Assembly: GCA_963678705.1 (NCBI GenBank)
Contig: CAVMBN010000098.1
Coordinates: 88,465-152,464 of the forward strand
From: Panorpa germanica
Lineage: Eukaryota; Arthropoda; Insecta; Mecoptera; Panorpidae
DNA: 64,000 bases
Reading direction: 5' to 3'
The position numbers were made by a program, and so were the translations under genes. Below are positions 12,601 through 24,419 of the stretch, piece after piece; position 1 is the first letter of the stretch; each line of letters starts with the position of its first letter. The notes under the pieces are model-generated. The model had not been told where the DNA came from and did no database searches. It was given only the letters and a program-made list of their open reading frames with translations.

Positions 12601-15600
12601 TAGCAGGAACCGATCACACACATAGTAGATAGGAACCACTTGTGTTGCAAAGCAATATTAACGTCCTTGTAAACCAATACGTAGGTCTTCCTTTTTGTTT
12701 TAAGTCCCATCTGTCTTGCCAGAGCTTATGCATATATGCATTCATCTCTTTGGCAATATATTTAGTATCTTCTCCAGACTTTTATCCTACAGCCGCATTA
12801 ACTTTAAATCCTCGAAATTTGTCGCATTAATTTTAAATCATCAAAATTTGATTTTTTCAGTTCTAGCGTAGTTTGTACTTGAGTAAGTGCATGAGTGATT
12901 TTTAAATCTAAAGGAATTGTCCCCAATATCACTTGCACCACTTCTGTAGATACAGTTCTGCAACAACGCGTCATCGTCAATAACATAGTTCTTTGCATGG
13001 AAGATCTGGAAGATTGATCCTGTAATACCATGCCGAAGCACAATACACAACTATTAGCATAAATTCCCACTTGTATAGTGTCGGCATAGTTGCCGAGTTT
13101 AAGCTTCATTCCGTCCTTGTGACACGCGCAAGGTGTGTTACAAGTTTATCATTCGTTGTTACTGTATTTGTCTCGTAGCTTTGTAGCTTCAAGAAACTAC
13201 AGATTTTATATATAGCAGGTCGAGAACGGCTTTCTAGGGTTTCTGTACTATTTGCACCGATAAGGATCACATTATCGTTGGCAAAACATATGCCTACACA
13301 ACCTATCGAGTAAGAAACACAGTTTTCGTCGAATTCCATGTTCCAGAGCTCAGTCCCTATTACAGATCGCTAAGGACAACCTTTAGATAGTTGCCTTTTC
13401 ATGGAACGGTAATCGGTTTGTAAAATAATGTTCGACAATGAAAATAGTTGTCCCTAGCGCAGTAGACGTACCTATAGGTTTTTGCCGGTCTAATTCTTTG
13501 AAGGTCACTTGGCCACCGGACATCAACAAAGGCACACTAAATTTCTATAAATATCTCATATACTTACTTGTACTTATGCCTACTTACTTACTATTTGTTT
13601 GTTATCATTGAATGTTCATGAACGATCAATCACTATTTCCAAGAAAACCGCATATATTGTTCACTTAATCACTTATAACAGTTATTACACTCTCATTATT
13701 ATTTAAAACACGCATTTATATAAACTAATTCTTGTGTTTTATTATTATTTATAGTTAATGTTATTCGACTTACTTGATAGTGGGCGGCAAGATTTTGTCT
13801 TCCGTTTATTTGTAGTGTTTATATGAGGTCTTCCTTATATATCTCTACAGATTTCTTGAATTTTAAACCACTTGATGTTTTAGCACTAACACTAACCTAA
13901 TTGTTATCACTTTTTTTGTCTATCGCACTTATTAATGTATTATATCAAACATCAAAGTTACAAATTTAAGGTTATGTTTATAAGATTGCGTGTACGCGTA
14001 ATGAAAAATTCGTTTTTAACACTGGTTTCCAACTGTAAAACTTTTGTAAAAACACTTTGTTTAGGGTAAATTAACACAAATTTAAAAGAAACTTAAATAC
14101 TTTTCGTTTGAAAAAGTATTCATATAATTTATTTAATTTTTTTCCATAATTAATTTCTCACTTTTAATCACTTTTTTCACCTAAAGTAGCAGGAGCCGAT
14201 CACACACATAGTAGATAGGAACCACTTGTGTTGCAAAGCAATATTAACGTCCTTGTAAACCAATACGTAGGTCTTCCTTTTTGTTTTAAGTCCCATCTGT
14301 CTTGCCAGAGCTTATGCATATATGCATTCATCTCTTTGGCAATATATTTAGTATCTTCTCCAGACTTTTATCCTACAGCCGCATTAACTTTAAATCCTCG
14401 AAATTTGTCGCATTAATTTTAAATCATCAAAATTTGATTTTTTCAGTTCTAGCGTAGTTTGTACTTGAGTAAGTGCATGAGTGATTTTTAAATCTAAAGG
14501 AATTGTCCCCAATATCACTTGCACCACTTCTGTAGATACAGTTCTGCAACAACGCGTCATCGTCAATAACATAGTTCTTTGCATGGAAGATCTAGAAGAT
14601 TGATCCTGTAATACCATGCCGAAGCACAATACACAACTATTAGCATAAATTCCCACTTGTATAGTGTCGGCATAGTTGCCGAGTTTAAGCTTCATTCCGT
14701 CCTTGTGACACGCGCAAGGTGTGTTACAAGTTTATCATTCGTTGTTACTGTATTTGTCTCGTAGCTTTGTAGCTTCAAGAAACTACAGATTTTATATATA
14801 GCAGGTCGAGAACGGCTTTCTAGGGTTTCTGTACTATTTGCACCGATAAGGATCACATTATCGTTGGCAAAACATATGCCTACACAACCTATCGAGTAAG
14901 AAACACAGTTTTCGTCGAATTCCATGTTCCAGAGCTCAGTCCCTATTACAGATCGCTAAGGACAACCTTTAGATAGTTGCCTTTTCATGGAACGGTAATC
15001 GGTTTGTAAAATAATGTTCGACAATGAAAATAGTTGTCCCTAGCGCAGTAGACGTACCTATAGGTTTTTGCCGGTCTAATTCTTTGAAGGTCACTTGGCC
15101 ACCGGACATCAACAAAGGCACACTGAATTTCTATAAATATCTCATATACTTACTTGTACTTATGCCTACTTACTTACTATTTGTTTGTTATCATTGAATG
15201 TTCATGAACGATCAATCACTATTTCCAAGAAAACCGCATATATTGTTCACTTAATCACTTATAACAGTTATTACACTCTCATTATTATTTAAAACACGCA
15301 TTTATATAAACTAATTCTTGTGTTTTATTATTATTTATAGTTAATGTTATTCGACTTACTTGATAGTGGGCGGCAAGATTTTGTCTTCCGTTTATTTGTA
15401 GTGTTTATATGAGGTCTTCCTTATATATCTCTACAGATTTCTTGAATTTTAAACCACTTGATGTTTTAGCACTAACACTAACCTAATTGTTATCACTTTT
15501 TTTGTCTATCGCACTTATTAATGTATTATATCAAACATCAAAGTTACAAATTTAAGGTTATGTTTATAAGATTGCGTGTACGCGTAATGAAAAATTCGTT

Positions 15601-15975
15601 TTTAACACTGGTTTCCAACTGTAAAACTTTTGTAAAAACACTTTGTTTAGGGTAAATTAACACAAATTTAAAAGAAACTTAAATACTTTTCGTTTGAAAA
15701 AGTATTCATATAATTTATTTAATTTTTTTCCATAATTAATTTCTCACTTTTAATCACTTTTCTCACCTAAAGTAGCAGGAGCCGATCACACACATAGTAG
15801 ATAGGAACCACTTGTGTTGCAAAGCAATATTAACGTCCTTGTAAACCAATACGTAGGTCTTCCTTTTTGTATTAAGTCCCATCTGTTTTGCCAGAGCTTA
15901 TGCATATATGCATTCATCTCTTTGGCAATATATTTGGTATGGTCTCCAGACTTTTATCCTACAGCCGCATTAACT

Positions 15976-16281
15976 TTAAATCCTCGAAATTTGTCGCATT
16001 AATTTGAAATCATCAAAATTTGATTTTTTCAGTTCTAGCGTAATTTGTACTTGAGTAAGTGCATGATTGATTTTTAAATCTAAAGGAATTGTCCCCAATA
16101 TCACTTGCACCACTTCTGTAGATACAGTTCTGCAACAACGCGTCATCGTCAATAACATAGTTCTTTGCATGGAAGATTTGGAAGATTGATATTGTAATAC
16201 CATGCCGAAGCACAATACACAACTATTAGCATAAATGCCCCCTTGTATAGTGTCGGCATAGTTGCCGAGTTTAAGCTTCAT
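15976..16281 (-). pseudogene. Non-LTR retrotransposon RT thumb-region fragment (representative)
   Basis: This frame resembles the region just C-terminal to the RT palm of R1/TRAS-like elements: an MQRTMLL-x-x-TRCCRTVSTE block followed by V-Q-V-I-L-G-T-I-P-L-D-L-K-I. It abuts the palm fragment almost directly, whereas a real element has several dozen residues between, so the monomer seems to derive from an internally deleted RT. Copies lie at 197-442, 1787-2026, 3373-3532 (split by the inserted element), 8048-8353, 9633-9938, 11219-11524, 12804-13109, 14390-14695 and 17562-17801. In several monomers a second overlapping minus frame of 69 codons is open, which I read as a shadow. Confidence 0.75.
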
Positions 16282-16610
16282 TCCGTCCTTGTGACACGCG
16301 CAAGGTGTGTTACAAGTTTATCATTCGTTGTTACTGTATTTGTTTCGTAGCTTTGTAGCTTCAAGAAACTACAGATTTTATATATAGCAGGTCGAGAACG
16401 GCTTTCTGGGGTTTCTGTACTATTTGCACCGATAAGGATCACATTATCGTTGGCAAAACATATGTCTACACAACCTTTTGAGTGAGAAACACAGTTCTCG
16501 TCGAATACCATGTTCCAGAGCTCAGGCTTCATTACAGATTGCTGAGGACAACCTTTAGATAGTTGCCTTTTCATGGAACGGTAATCGGTTTGTAAAATAA
16601 TGTTCGACAA
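16278..16610 (-). pseudogene. Non-LTR retrotransposon RT palm fragment (best copy)
   Basis: The longest surviving open piece of the reverse transcriptase palm in the satellite monomer. It has the motif series typical of R1/I-clade non-LTR elements: a KGCPQ-S-V-x-x-P-x-L-W-N-x-V-F-D block followed by FANDNVILIG, which stands where an active enzyme has YADD. The catalytic aspartate pair is therefore lost. Equivalent pieces lie at 619-837, 6765-6998, 8350-8583, 9935-10168, 11521-11754, 13106-13339, 14692-14925 and 17864-18196. No copy is intact; they mark the origin of the repeat rather than a working gene. Confidence 0.8.
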
Positions 16611-18442
16611 TGAAAATAGTTCTCTATAGCGCAGTAGACGTACCTAAAGGTTTTTGCCGGTCTAATTCTTTGAAGGTCACTTGGCCACCGGACATCAACA
16701 AAGGCACACTGAATTTCTATAAATATCTTATATACATACTTGTACTTATGCCTACTTACTTACCATTTGTTTGTTACCATTGAATGTTCATAAACGATCA
16801 ATCACTATTTCCAAGAAAACCGCATATATTGTTCACTTAATCACTTATAACAGTTATTACACTCTCATTATTATTTAAAACACGCATTTATATAAACTAA
16901 TTCTTGTGTTTTATTATTATTTATAGTTAATGTTATTCGACTTACTTGATAGTGGGCGGCAACCTTTTGTCTTCCGTTTATTTGTAGTGTTTATATGAGG
17001 TCTTCCTTATATATCTCTACAGATTTCTTGAATTTTAAACCACTTGATGTTTTAGCACTAACACTAACCTAATTGTTATCACTTTTTTTGTCTATCGCAC
17101 TTATTAATGTATTATATCAAACATCAAAGTTACAAATTTGAGGTTATGTTTATAAGATTGCGTGTACGCGTAATGAAAAATTCGTTTTTAACACTGGTTT
17201 CCAACTGTAAAACTTTTGTAAAAACACTTTGTTTAGGGTAAATTAACACAAATTTAAAAGAAACTTAAATACTTTTCGTTTGAAAAAGTATTCATATAAT
17301 TTATTTAATTTTTTTCCATAATTAATTTCTCACTTTTAATCACTTTTTTCACCGAAAGTAGCAGGAGCCGATCACACACATAGTAGATAGGAACCACTTG
17401 TGTTGCAAAGCAATATTAACGTCCTTGTAAACCAATACGTAGGTCTTCCTTTTTGTATTAAGTCCCATCTGTTTTGCCAGAGCTTATGCATATATGCATT
17501 CATCTCTTTGGCAATATATTTGGTATGGTCTCCAGACTTTTATCCTACAGCCGCATTAACTTTAAATCCTCGAAATTTGTCGCATTAATTTGAAATCATC
17601 AAAATTTGATTTTTTCAGTTCTAGCGTAATTTGTACTTGAGTAAGTGCATGATTGATTTTTAAATCTAAAGGAATTGTCCCCAATATCACTTGCACCACT
17701 TCTGTAGATACAGTTCTGCAACAACGCGTCATCGTCAATAACATAGTTCTTTGCATGGAAGATTTGGAAGATTGATATTGTAATACCATGCCGAAGCACA
17801 ATACACAACTATTAGCATAAATGCCCCCTTATATAGTGTCGGCATAGTTGCCGAGTTTAAGCTTCATTCCGTCCTTGTGACACGCGCAAGGTGTGTTACA
17901 AGTTTATCATTCGTTGTTACTGTATTTGTTTCGTAGCTTTGTAGCTTCAAGAAACTACAGATTTTATATATAGCAGGTCGAGAACGGCTTTCTGGGGTTT
18001 CTGTACTATTTGCACCGATAAGGATCACATTATCGTTGGCAAAACATATGTCTACACAACCTTTTGAGTGAGAAACACAGTTCTCGTCGAATACCATGTT
18101 CCAGAGCTCAGGCTTCATTACAGATTGCTGAGGACAACCTTTAGATAGTTGCCTTTTCATGGAACGGTAATCGGTTTGTAAAATAATGTTCGACAATGAA
18201 AATAGTTCTCTATAGCGCAGTAGACGTACCTAAAGGTTTTTGCCGGTCTAATTCTTTGAAGGTCACTTGGCCACCGGACATCAACAAAGGCACACTGAAT
18301 TTCTATAAATATCTTATATACATACTTGTACTTATGCCTACTTACTTACCATTTGTTTGTTACCATTGAATGTTCATAAACGATCAATCACTATTTACAT
18401 GAAAACCGCATATATTGTTCACTTAATCACTTATAACAATTA

Positions 18443-18984
18443 GGGTAGTAGGGTAGTAGAGCGGGTTCCAGGACAGTTTGGAGTGGGGATGCATTTAGGT
18501 CACGATATGCAGAGGGGGCGTGGCTAGACTTGGAAGAATGTAAAAGGGGGTAAGGGTGGGGTGGGGAGTGAGGTGGCGTGGCTAGACAATGTTGGGGTAA
18601 TAGTGGGGTAATATGAAAGAGTGAGATAGCGATATTAATTATTACGTGTGTAATAATTAATATCTAATGGTAAAGAGTGAGATACCGATATTAATTCTTA
18701 TGTTTGATTTGTTATTGGTTATAAGATTATGACAGTGTTAAATTATTTATAACAGTGTATTTATAACGCATTCCTTCGAATTCACCGGAAACACGTGTTA
18801 GCCGGCGTCAGCACGTTCTCATGGGAACTTTAGGCACACGCGCATTACTTCGAATGTAACTTGAAGCACACGTGTTAGCTGGCGTCAGCATATCTTCTCA
18901 TGAGAACTTCGTATATAAATTATTCTTATGGGAACGTGTTGAATACAAGCGAATATTTTCCAAACGTAGACAAATTTTTTTGTA
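18443..18984 (+). repeat. E1 left terminal inverted repeat
   Basis: Matches the inverse of 34103-34510 but is longer because it has an internal duplication: the GAGTGAGATA-C/G-CGATATTAATT block occurs twice (about 18619 and 18665), as does the block ending CGTCAGCA. Repeated near-palindromes of the type GTTCTCATGGGAAC lie near 18814-18940. Confidence 0.9.
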
Positions 18985-19086
18985 TATAAATTATTCTTAT
19001 GCAATAGTGAAGTTATTAAAATATTAGACTCGGACGATGAAACTGTACAAGTGTTAGACTCTGATGACGAAATTGTAAAAGTATAA
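18970..19086 (+). other. Acidic SIM-like peptide frame beside left TIR
   Basis: An open stretch without an ATG, ending at TAA 19084-19086. It encodes a tandem acidic motif, ILDSDDETVQV then LDSDDEIVKV. Hydrophobic triplets followed by D-S-D-D-E resemble phospho-regulated SUMO-interaction motifs. A CAATAG at 19001-19006 could be a splice acceptor, so this may be a terminal exon or the relic of a gene like 33137-33511. The E2 equivalent is at 35051-35167. Confidence 0.3.
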
Positions 19087-19193
19087 CATAGTGATTAATG
19101 CATATTTTTTATGTAAAATTCTATAAATAAATGAACTTTTAAAAACAATTGTGATTTATATTTTGATTTTCAAACTGAAATATATAATTTACA

Positions 19194-22100
19194 ATGGATA
19201 ACGGTTGTAAGATTATTAAGCATATGAGAACAATTATTGAACATTTGAATAGTTCAAATTATTCAAGTATTCAGTGGAAAAAGTGGTCTGATTATAATAA
19301 AATAAATATAAAGTTGTTAAATAAGTTATTAAAAAATAATAAAAATACCTATTCAATTGGATATAAGCGAAGCATTGAAAGCAATATAAGTGTCTTAAAA
19401 TATTTTCAAACATTGTTAGAAAATAAACAAAAAGTTGGAGGAGGAACTATTAATAGTATAAAACGTAGTGATCGGATTAAATGGCAGGAAATAAATTCAT
19501 CATTTAAAGGACGTGTTAGAACAGGAGTGTTAATTAATTTAAGTCACATTGATCCATTACAATTTTTGAACGATGCATTTTATATGTTTGCATCTAGAAT
19601 TAAAAATGCTTTAAAAAAATATAGTGCTTTAAAAGTTAACGTAATATTTTGTGGTGAATTTGTTTTACCATCAGCTAAAGAAGAAGAACATATATTTGAA
19701 TACAAATATTTTAATACTAAAAATAATGAAATTTTTGTATCAACAGATTTAAAACATTGGTATAAGGAAAATGTTATTGATGTTGTATTAAAAGATTTAG
19801 AAACTTTTCAAGAAAATCAAAGTGGATGGGCTCTATATAAAATAGTGAATATGATAGTAAATATAAATCAATTTGTTCCATTTTATGGTTCATCATTTAT
19901 TGACTTACCAGTTGAAATAAAACGAAAAAATGCTGTAATAAATGTTCAGAATGAAGATGACAAATGTTTTGTATGGGCAGTATTATCAGCGCTTTATCCA
20001 TCAAAAAATCATGGCGAGAGAGTATCATCTTATAAGAAATATATAAATTGTCTTAATTTAAATGGTATTAAATTTCCAATGACGTTATCACAAGTTTCAA
20101 AATTTGAAAAACTAAATAATATAACAATAAATGTGTATATTTTAAAAAAGAACAAGAAAACATTTGTAACTATTCCTGTATATGTAAGTAAAATATATGA
20201 AAGTAAACATATACATTTATTAATGATTCAAAGTGATTATGAAGTAGAAGATGAAGAAGAAGAAGAAGAAGAAGAAGAGGATGAAGAAGATGTTGTTAAA
20301 AGTAATAATGAGGAATGTGACAATAAAATAAAATTTCATTTTTGTTGGATAAAGAATTTATCAAGACTTGTTAGTAATCAACTTTCAAAAACAAAATGTA
20401 AGAAATTTATATGTGATCGATGTTTACATTTCTTTAGATATGAGTACAAGTTTAAGGAACATTTACAAGACTGTGTTGGATTAGGTCTAAGACCAGTTAA
20501 ACCGATAATGCCAGATGAAAATTCTAATATACTTGAGTTTAAAAACTTTAAGAGAAAAATTAGAAATGCATGTGTTATTTATGCAGACTTTGAAAGTATA
20601 TTGGATAGTAATGTGACAAATATTGAAACCAAGGGGGTATATCAAACACATATTGCACATAGCGTTGGATATTATGTAAAATATTCATATGATGACTCTA
20701 AATCTTATTATAATAGTTATCGTGGTGAAGATTGCGTTCAGTGGTTTGTAAATGAATTAAAAGAGATTGCTTATAATGTTGAGGATATAATAAAAAATGT
20801 ATTACCAATGAAAACATTGACGGCTCAACAAAAGATTGAATATTTAAATGCAATAAATTGTCATATATGTGAAAAACCGTTGCAACAAGACCGTGTTCGA
20901 GATCATTGTCATTTAACAGGAAATTATAGAGGACCAGCTCATAATGAATGTAATTTAAATTATAATGAAAGTTATGTGATTCCAATAATTTTTCACAATT
21001 TATCATCTTATGATTCTCATTTTTTAATAATTGATTTAGCTACCGGAATAAGTGGAAGAACCTCTGTGCTACCAATTAATATAGAAAAATATATTTCATT
21101 TACGAAATATGTGTATGGAACTAATATTTCATTAAGATTTATTGATTCATATCGATTTATGGCTAGTTCTTTAAGTAATTTAGCATCTTATTTACCAAAT
21201 AATAAACTAAAAAATTTGAAATCAGAATTTAACAATTTAAGCAATGAAGAATTTACTTTGTTAAGTAAAAAAGGTGTATTTCCTTATGATTATATAAATT
21301 CCTGGGAAAAGTTAAATGAGACAGCTTTACCACCTCAGGATAATTTTTTTAATTTATTAAATGATAGTAACTTATCTGATGTAGATTACAAACATGCACA
21401 AGATGTATGGAATACATTTCATATTAAAACACTTGGTGAATATTCAGATTTGTACTTAAAAACCGATGTGTTATTACTTTGTGACATATTTGAAAATTTT
21501 CGAGATAATTGTTTAGACACGTATAAATTAGATCCAGTGCATTATGTTTCTGCCCCAGGCTTAGCATGGGATTCTATGTTAAAAATTACAAAAATTAAAC
21601 TTGAATTGTTTACTGATATAAATATGTGGCTATTTATAGAGAAGGGTATCAGAGGTGGTATAAGTCAATGTTCAAACAGATATGCAGAGGCCAATAACAA
21701 ATACATGAATGAAAAGTATAAACCTGAATTACCTTCTAAATATTTAATGTATTTGGATGTTAATAACTTATACGGTCATGCAATGTCTCAATTCCTACCA
21801 TATGGAAATTTTAAATGGTTAAACAACCAGGAAATATTGGAAATAAGTAATACTATATGCAATTTGTCAGAAACTAGCAATACTGGTTACATTTTAGAAG
21901 TAGATTTAACTTATCCTCAAAGTTTACATAATCTCCATAAAGATTTACCGCTTTGTCCTGAGCATTGTATTCCACCGGGAAGTAAACATAAAAAACTTTT
22001 AACTACTTTATATGATAAGGAGAAATATATAATTCATTATAGTAATTTAAAGCAATGTATACATTTAGGAATGCAAGTGTCAAAAATACATCGAGTTTTA

Positions 22101-23000
22101 AAATTTAGTCAATCACCGTGGCTAAAAAACTATATCGATTTAAATACAGAAAAAAGAAAAATGGCTACCAATGATTTTGAAAAAAACTTGTATAAATTAA
22201 TGAATAATAGTGTATTTGGTAAGACAATGGAAAATGTTAGAAAACATCGTGATATAAAATTAAAAACAAAATGGGGTGGTCGATATGGAGTAAAAAGTTT
22301 AATAGCACGACCTAATTTTCATAGCCGAACAATTTTTAATAAAAATGTTGTGGCTATTGAACTTTTAAAACCTAATATTACATTTAATAAACCTATATAT
22401 GTTGGCTTTTCAATATTAGATTTATCTAAAACAGTAATGTATGATTTTCATTATAATTATATGCAAAAAGAATTTTTTAATAATAATTTAAAGTTATTAT
22501 ATATTGATACTGACTCGTTAATATATGAAATTATCACATCAGATATTTATGAAACTATAAAACGCGATATAAGTAAGTTTGATACAAGTGATTATAAAGA
22601 AAACAATCAATATAATATTCCCCGTGTAAATAAAAAGGTATTAGGTTTAATGAAGGATGAAAATAACGGTAAAATTATGACTCACTTTATAGGACTAAGA
22701 TCTAAAATGTATACAATAAAAGTTAATAATAATGATATTATAAAAAAAATAAAAGGAGTAAAGACAAGTGTAGTAAAAAACCATATTTCTTTTGAAGATT
22801 ATGAAAATTGTTTAAGAACTTTAAATGAAAAAAAATGTACTCAAAGAGGAATAGTTTCAAAATTGCATAATGTGTACTCTATTAAGCAAACAAAAATTGC
22901 TTTAAGTCCTTTTGATGATAAACGGTGTATTATAAAAAATAGTACCGATACTTTGCCTTGGGGGTTTGATAGTTTTAGTGAGAGCGATTTATTGTTATAA
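19194..23000 (+). CDS. Polinton family B DNA polymerase (PolB)
   Basis: 1,268 aa from an ATG in AT-rich sequence, intact. It replicates the element, probably by protein priming as known for the family. Exonuclease motifs: YADFES near residue 463, HNLSSYD near 602, and a YLKTDVLLL segment near 758. Polymerase motifs: LDVNNLYG near 856 (A), NNSVFGKT near 1005 (B) and YIDTDS near 1103 (C). N-terminal extras: an [17 protein letters not shown] segment near 255, also seen in relatives and suggestive of a cysteine-peptidase-like fold; a glutamate run near 350; a C2H2-like finger (CDRCLHFF...H...C); and an endonuclease VII-like zinc segment near 555-585 (CHICEK, VRDHCH, YRGPAH, C). The gene converges on the integrase. 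Confidence 0.95.
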   Translation: MDNGCKIIKHMRTIIEHLNSSNYSSIQWKKWSDYNKINIKLLNKLLKNNKNTYSIGYKRSIESNISVLKYFQTLLENKQKVGGGTINSIKRSDRIKWQEINSSFKGRVRTGVLINLSHIDPLQFLNDAFYMFASRIKNALKKYSALKVNVIFCGEFVLPSAKEEEHIFEYKYFNTKNNEIFVSTDLKHWYKENVIDVVLKDLETFQENQSGWALYKIVNMIVNINQFVPFYGSSFIDLPVEIKRKNAVINVQNEDDKCFVWAVLSALYPSKNHGERVSSYKKYINCLNLNGIKFPMTLSQVSKFEKLNNITINVYILKKNKKTFVTIPVYVSKIYESKHIHLLMIQSDYEVEDEEEEEEEEEDEEDVVKSNNEECDNKIKFHFCWIKNLSRLVSNQLSKTKCKKFICDRCLHFFRYEYKFKEHLQDCVGLGLRPVKPIMPDENSNILEFKNFKRKIRNACVIYADFESILDSNVTNIETKGVYQTHIAHSVGYYVKYSYDDSKSYYNSYRGEDCVQWFVNELKEIAYNVEDIIKNVLPMKTLTAQQKIEYLNAINCHICEKPLQQDRVRDHCHLTGNYRGPAHNECNLNYNESYVIPIIFHNLSSYDSHFLIIDLATGISGRTSVLPINIEKYISFTKYVYGTNISLRFIDSYRFMASSLSNLASYLPNNKLKNLKSEFNNLSNEEFTLLSKKGVFPYDYINSWEKLNETALPPQDNFFNLLNDSNLSDVDYKHAQDVWNTFHIKTLGEYSDLYLKTDVLLLCDIFENFRDNCLDTYKLDPVHYVSAPGLAWDSMLKITKIKLELFTDINMWLFIEKGIRGGISQCSNRYAEANNKYMNEKYKPELPSKYLMYLDVNNLYGHAMSQFLPYGNFKWLNNQEILEISNTICNLSETSNTGYILEVDLTYPQSLHNLHKDLPLCPEHCIPPGSKHKKLLTTLYDKEKYIIHYSNLKQCIHLGMQVSKIHRVLKFSQSPWLKNYIDLNTEKRKMATNDFEKNLYKLMNNSVFGKTMENVRKHRDIKLKTKWGGRYGVKSLIARPNFHSRTIFNKNVVAIELLKPNITFNKPIYVGFSILDLSKTVMYDFHYNYMQKEFFNNNLKLLYIDTDSLIYEIITSDIYETIKRDISKFDTSDYKENNQYNIPRVNKKVLGLMKDENNGKIMTHFIGLRSKMYTIKVNNNDIIKKIKGVKTSVVKNHISFEDYENCLRTLNEKKCTQRGIVSKLHNVYSIKQTKIALSPFDDKRCIIKNSTDTLPWGFDSFSESDLLL

Positions 23001-23229
23001 GTATATTTTAATGTAAAAATAAATACATATTTATAATAACCAATAGTTTTATTTAAAATGTTATACAATATTTTTAGCATCTATCCAACTGTTATGATAG
23101 TTTTAGTGAGAGCGATTTATTGTTATAAGTATATTTTAATGTAAAAATAAATACATATTTATAATAACCAATAGTTTTATTTATTTAAAATGTTATACAA
23201 TATTTTTAGCACCTATCCAACTGTTATGA
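22969..23229. repeat. ~130-bp tandem duplication at convergent 3' ends
   Basis: 22969-23096 and 23097-23229 are near-identical direct copies. Each has the last codons of PolB and, on the other strand, the last codons of the integrase, with AATAAA on both strands between. The second copy bears the true integrase end. Convergent polyadenylation signals sit in both units. The same duplication is in E2 near 39042-39302, so it precedes the E1/E2 split. Confidence 0.9.
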
Positions 23230-24122
23230 GATTTATCTAAACCTAACCACTTTACAAAAACTCTTTTTCCTTTTTTCTGTAAAACTTTCTCAACTAGATA
23301 TATATCTGGATATTTTGTTTTTTGTAGTTCTTGTTCGTAAAACGCGCCTGCAATTGATTGGCCAAGAGAATCATTAAGTAAATATGTGACTGGATTAGTT
23401 AGTTGTACTTTTGATATAGTAAATATTTCGGTACTCCAGTTAGGAGTATACCCTTTTGCAAATAATGATTTGGTTTTGCTTAAACGAACATAATCTCCAA
23501 CTTTATATCGACTTAAACCGACCCTTTTTATTCTATTGTATACATTTCCTAATAATTTTTTTTCATTTTTTATTGATACTTGAGATGGCTTCATATTAAT
23601 TGTTGAATGATGAGTATTATTATATTTCTTAACAAGTGCATCAATGTTTTTAATCCAATTATAGTTGCCTTTTATACTAAAATCTTTCCACATGGCATTT
23701 TTTAGAGTTCTATTAAATCTTTCAACAATCGATGCTTTCATATTACTAAATGTACTATAATGGTTTATATCATACGAATCTATAACTTTTTTAAATTCAG
23801 TGTTATAAAATTCCTTTCCGTTATCTGTTTGTAAGTTTTTCGGAACCTTATTCTTATTTTTTAATAAAATATTTTCAAATGCAACAGTAACGTCTTTTGC
23901 AGATTTTGATTTTACTGGAACTGCCCATGCATATTTAGAAAATATATCAATTACTGTGAGTAAATACTTGTAACCTTTGTTTTCTTTTGCATACGGAATC
24001 ATTTCTACTAAATCAGCTTGCCAAGAATCATTTAGACCTTTTATGATTACATGTCTACGCTTATAGTTTTTAAGTGCAGGTTTATGTAACTCATTAATTA
24101 TACCTATTTTTGTTTTGCTCAT
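23193..24122 (-). CDS. Polinton integrase with chromodomain
   Basis: 309 aa from ATG. The retroviral-type catalytic core is clear: D in WQADLVEM (residue 37), D in LQTDNGKEF (100) and E in SIVERFNR (134), with 33 residues between the last two by my count. After the core comes a beta-rich DNA-binding segment (YKVGDYVRLSK near 205) and a C-terminal chromodomain-like stretch (DIYLVEKVL...VFVKWLGLDKSHNSWI), which may steer insertion to particular chromatin. It catalyses strand transfer of the element ends. Only two residues differ from the E2 copy. Confidence 0.95.
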   Translation of the reverse strand: MSKTKIGIINELHKPALKNYKRRHVIIKGLNDSWQADLVEMIPYAKENKGYKYLLTVIDIFSKYAWAVPVKSKSAKDVTVAFENILLKNKNKVPKNLQTDNGKEFYNTEFKKVIDSYDINHYSTFSNMKASIVERFNRTLKNAMWKDFSIKGNYNWIKNIDALVKKYNNTHHSTINMKPSQVSIKNEKKLLGNVYNRIKRVGLSRYKVGDYVRLSKTKSLFAKGYTPNWSTEIFTISKVQLTNPVTYLLNDSLGQSIAGAFYEQELQKTKYPDIYLVEKVLQKKGKRVFVKWLGLDKSHNSWIGAKNIV

Positions 24123-24144
24123 ACTTATTATTACACAAAATTTA

Positions 24145-24363
24145 TCAAGAACTAATATCTAAACTATGTTTTGTTTTTAATTCTGTAATTAATGTTGCAA
24201 TTTTTTTATTTACTTCAATAAAGTTATTAATATAAGCATCATGAATATCTTTCTCTACAGCTTTTAAACGTCTATCTATAATAATTAAATCATTTTTTGA
24301 TACTGTTTCGTGCCGAGTAATTTTTTTCTTATGTATATGTACTCCAAATTTGTTAATAGTCAT
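24145..24363 (-). CDS. Small conserved Polinton protein, function unknown
   Basis: 72 aa from ATG, 22 bases upstream of the integrase on the same strand. Lysine-rich N-terminus; the middle (residues 25-65) has heptad-like hydrophobic spacing fit for a short coiled coil. The E2 protein is identical, which supports it as a gene. I do not recognise the family. Confidence 0.6.
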   Translation of the reverse strand: MTINKFGVHIHKKKITRHETVSKNDLIIIDRRLKAVEKDIHDAYINNFIEVNKKIATLITELKTKHSLDISS

Positions 24364-24419
24364 GTTACTTACATGAGTAGTTATAAATTAATGAAAAAGA
24401 AGGGAATGTGTTTAAGTAT

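Larger units (their letters stand above)
1..18442. repeat. Satellite array of ~1,586-bp monomers
   Basis: A long direct tandem array. A landmark at the start of each GTGTTGCAAAGC block recurs at about 109, 1625, 3211, 7886, 9472, 11057, 12642, 14228, 15814 and 17400, giving a period of 1,585-1,586 bp except where the 3,087-bp element at 3536-6622 intervenes. The first interval is about 70 bp shorter because that monomer lacks the block around TATGCATATATGCA. Each monomer has two decayed reverse transcriptase segments on the minus strand plus about 700 bp of AT-rich sequence with a length-variable T tract (as near 1529-1543). The array is cut at 18442/18443 by the first Polinton and does not resume in the window. 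The 62-codon plus-strand frames in each monomer start at GTG and are not counted as genes. Confidence 0.95.

Noticed and set aside
20698-21006. Minus-strand 102-codon frame inside PolB
   Set aside because: Antisense shadow of the polymerase; conserved in E2 only because the sense strand is.
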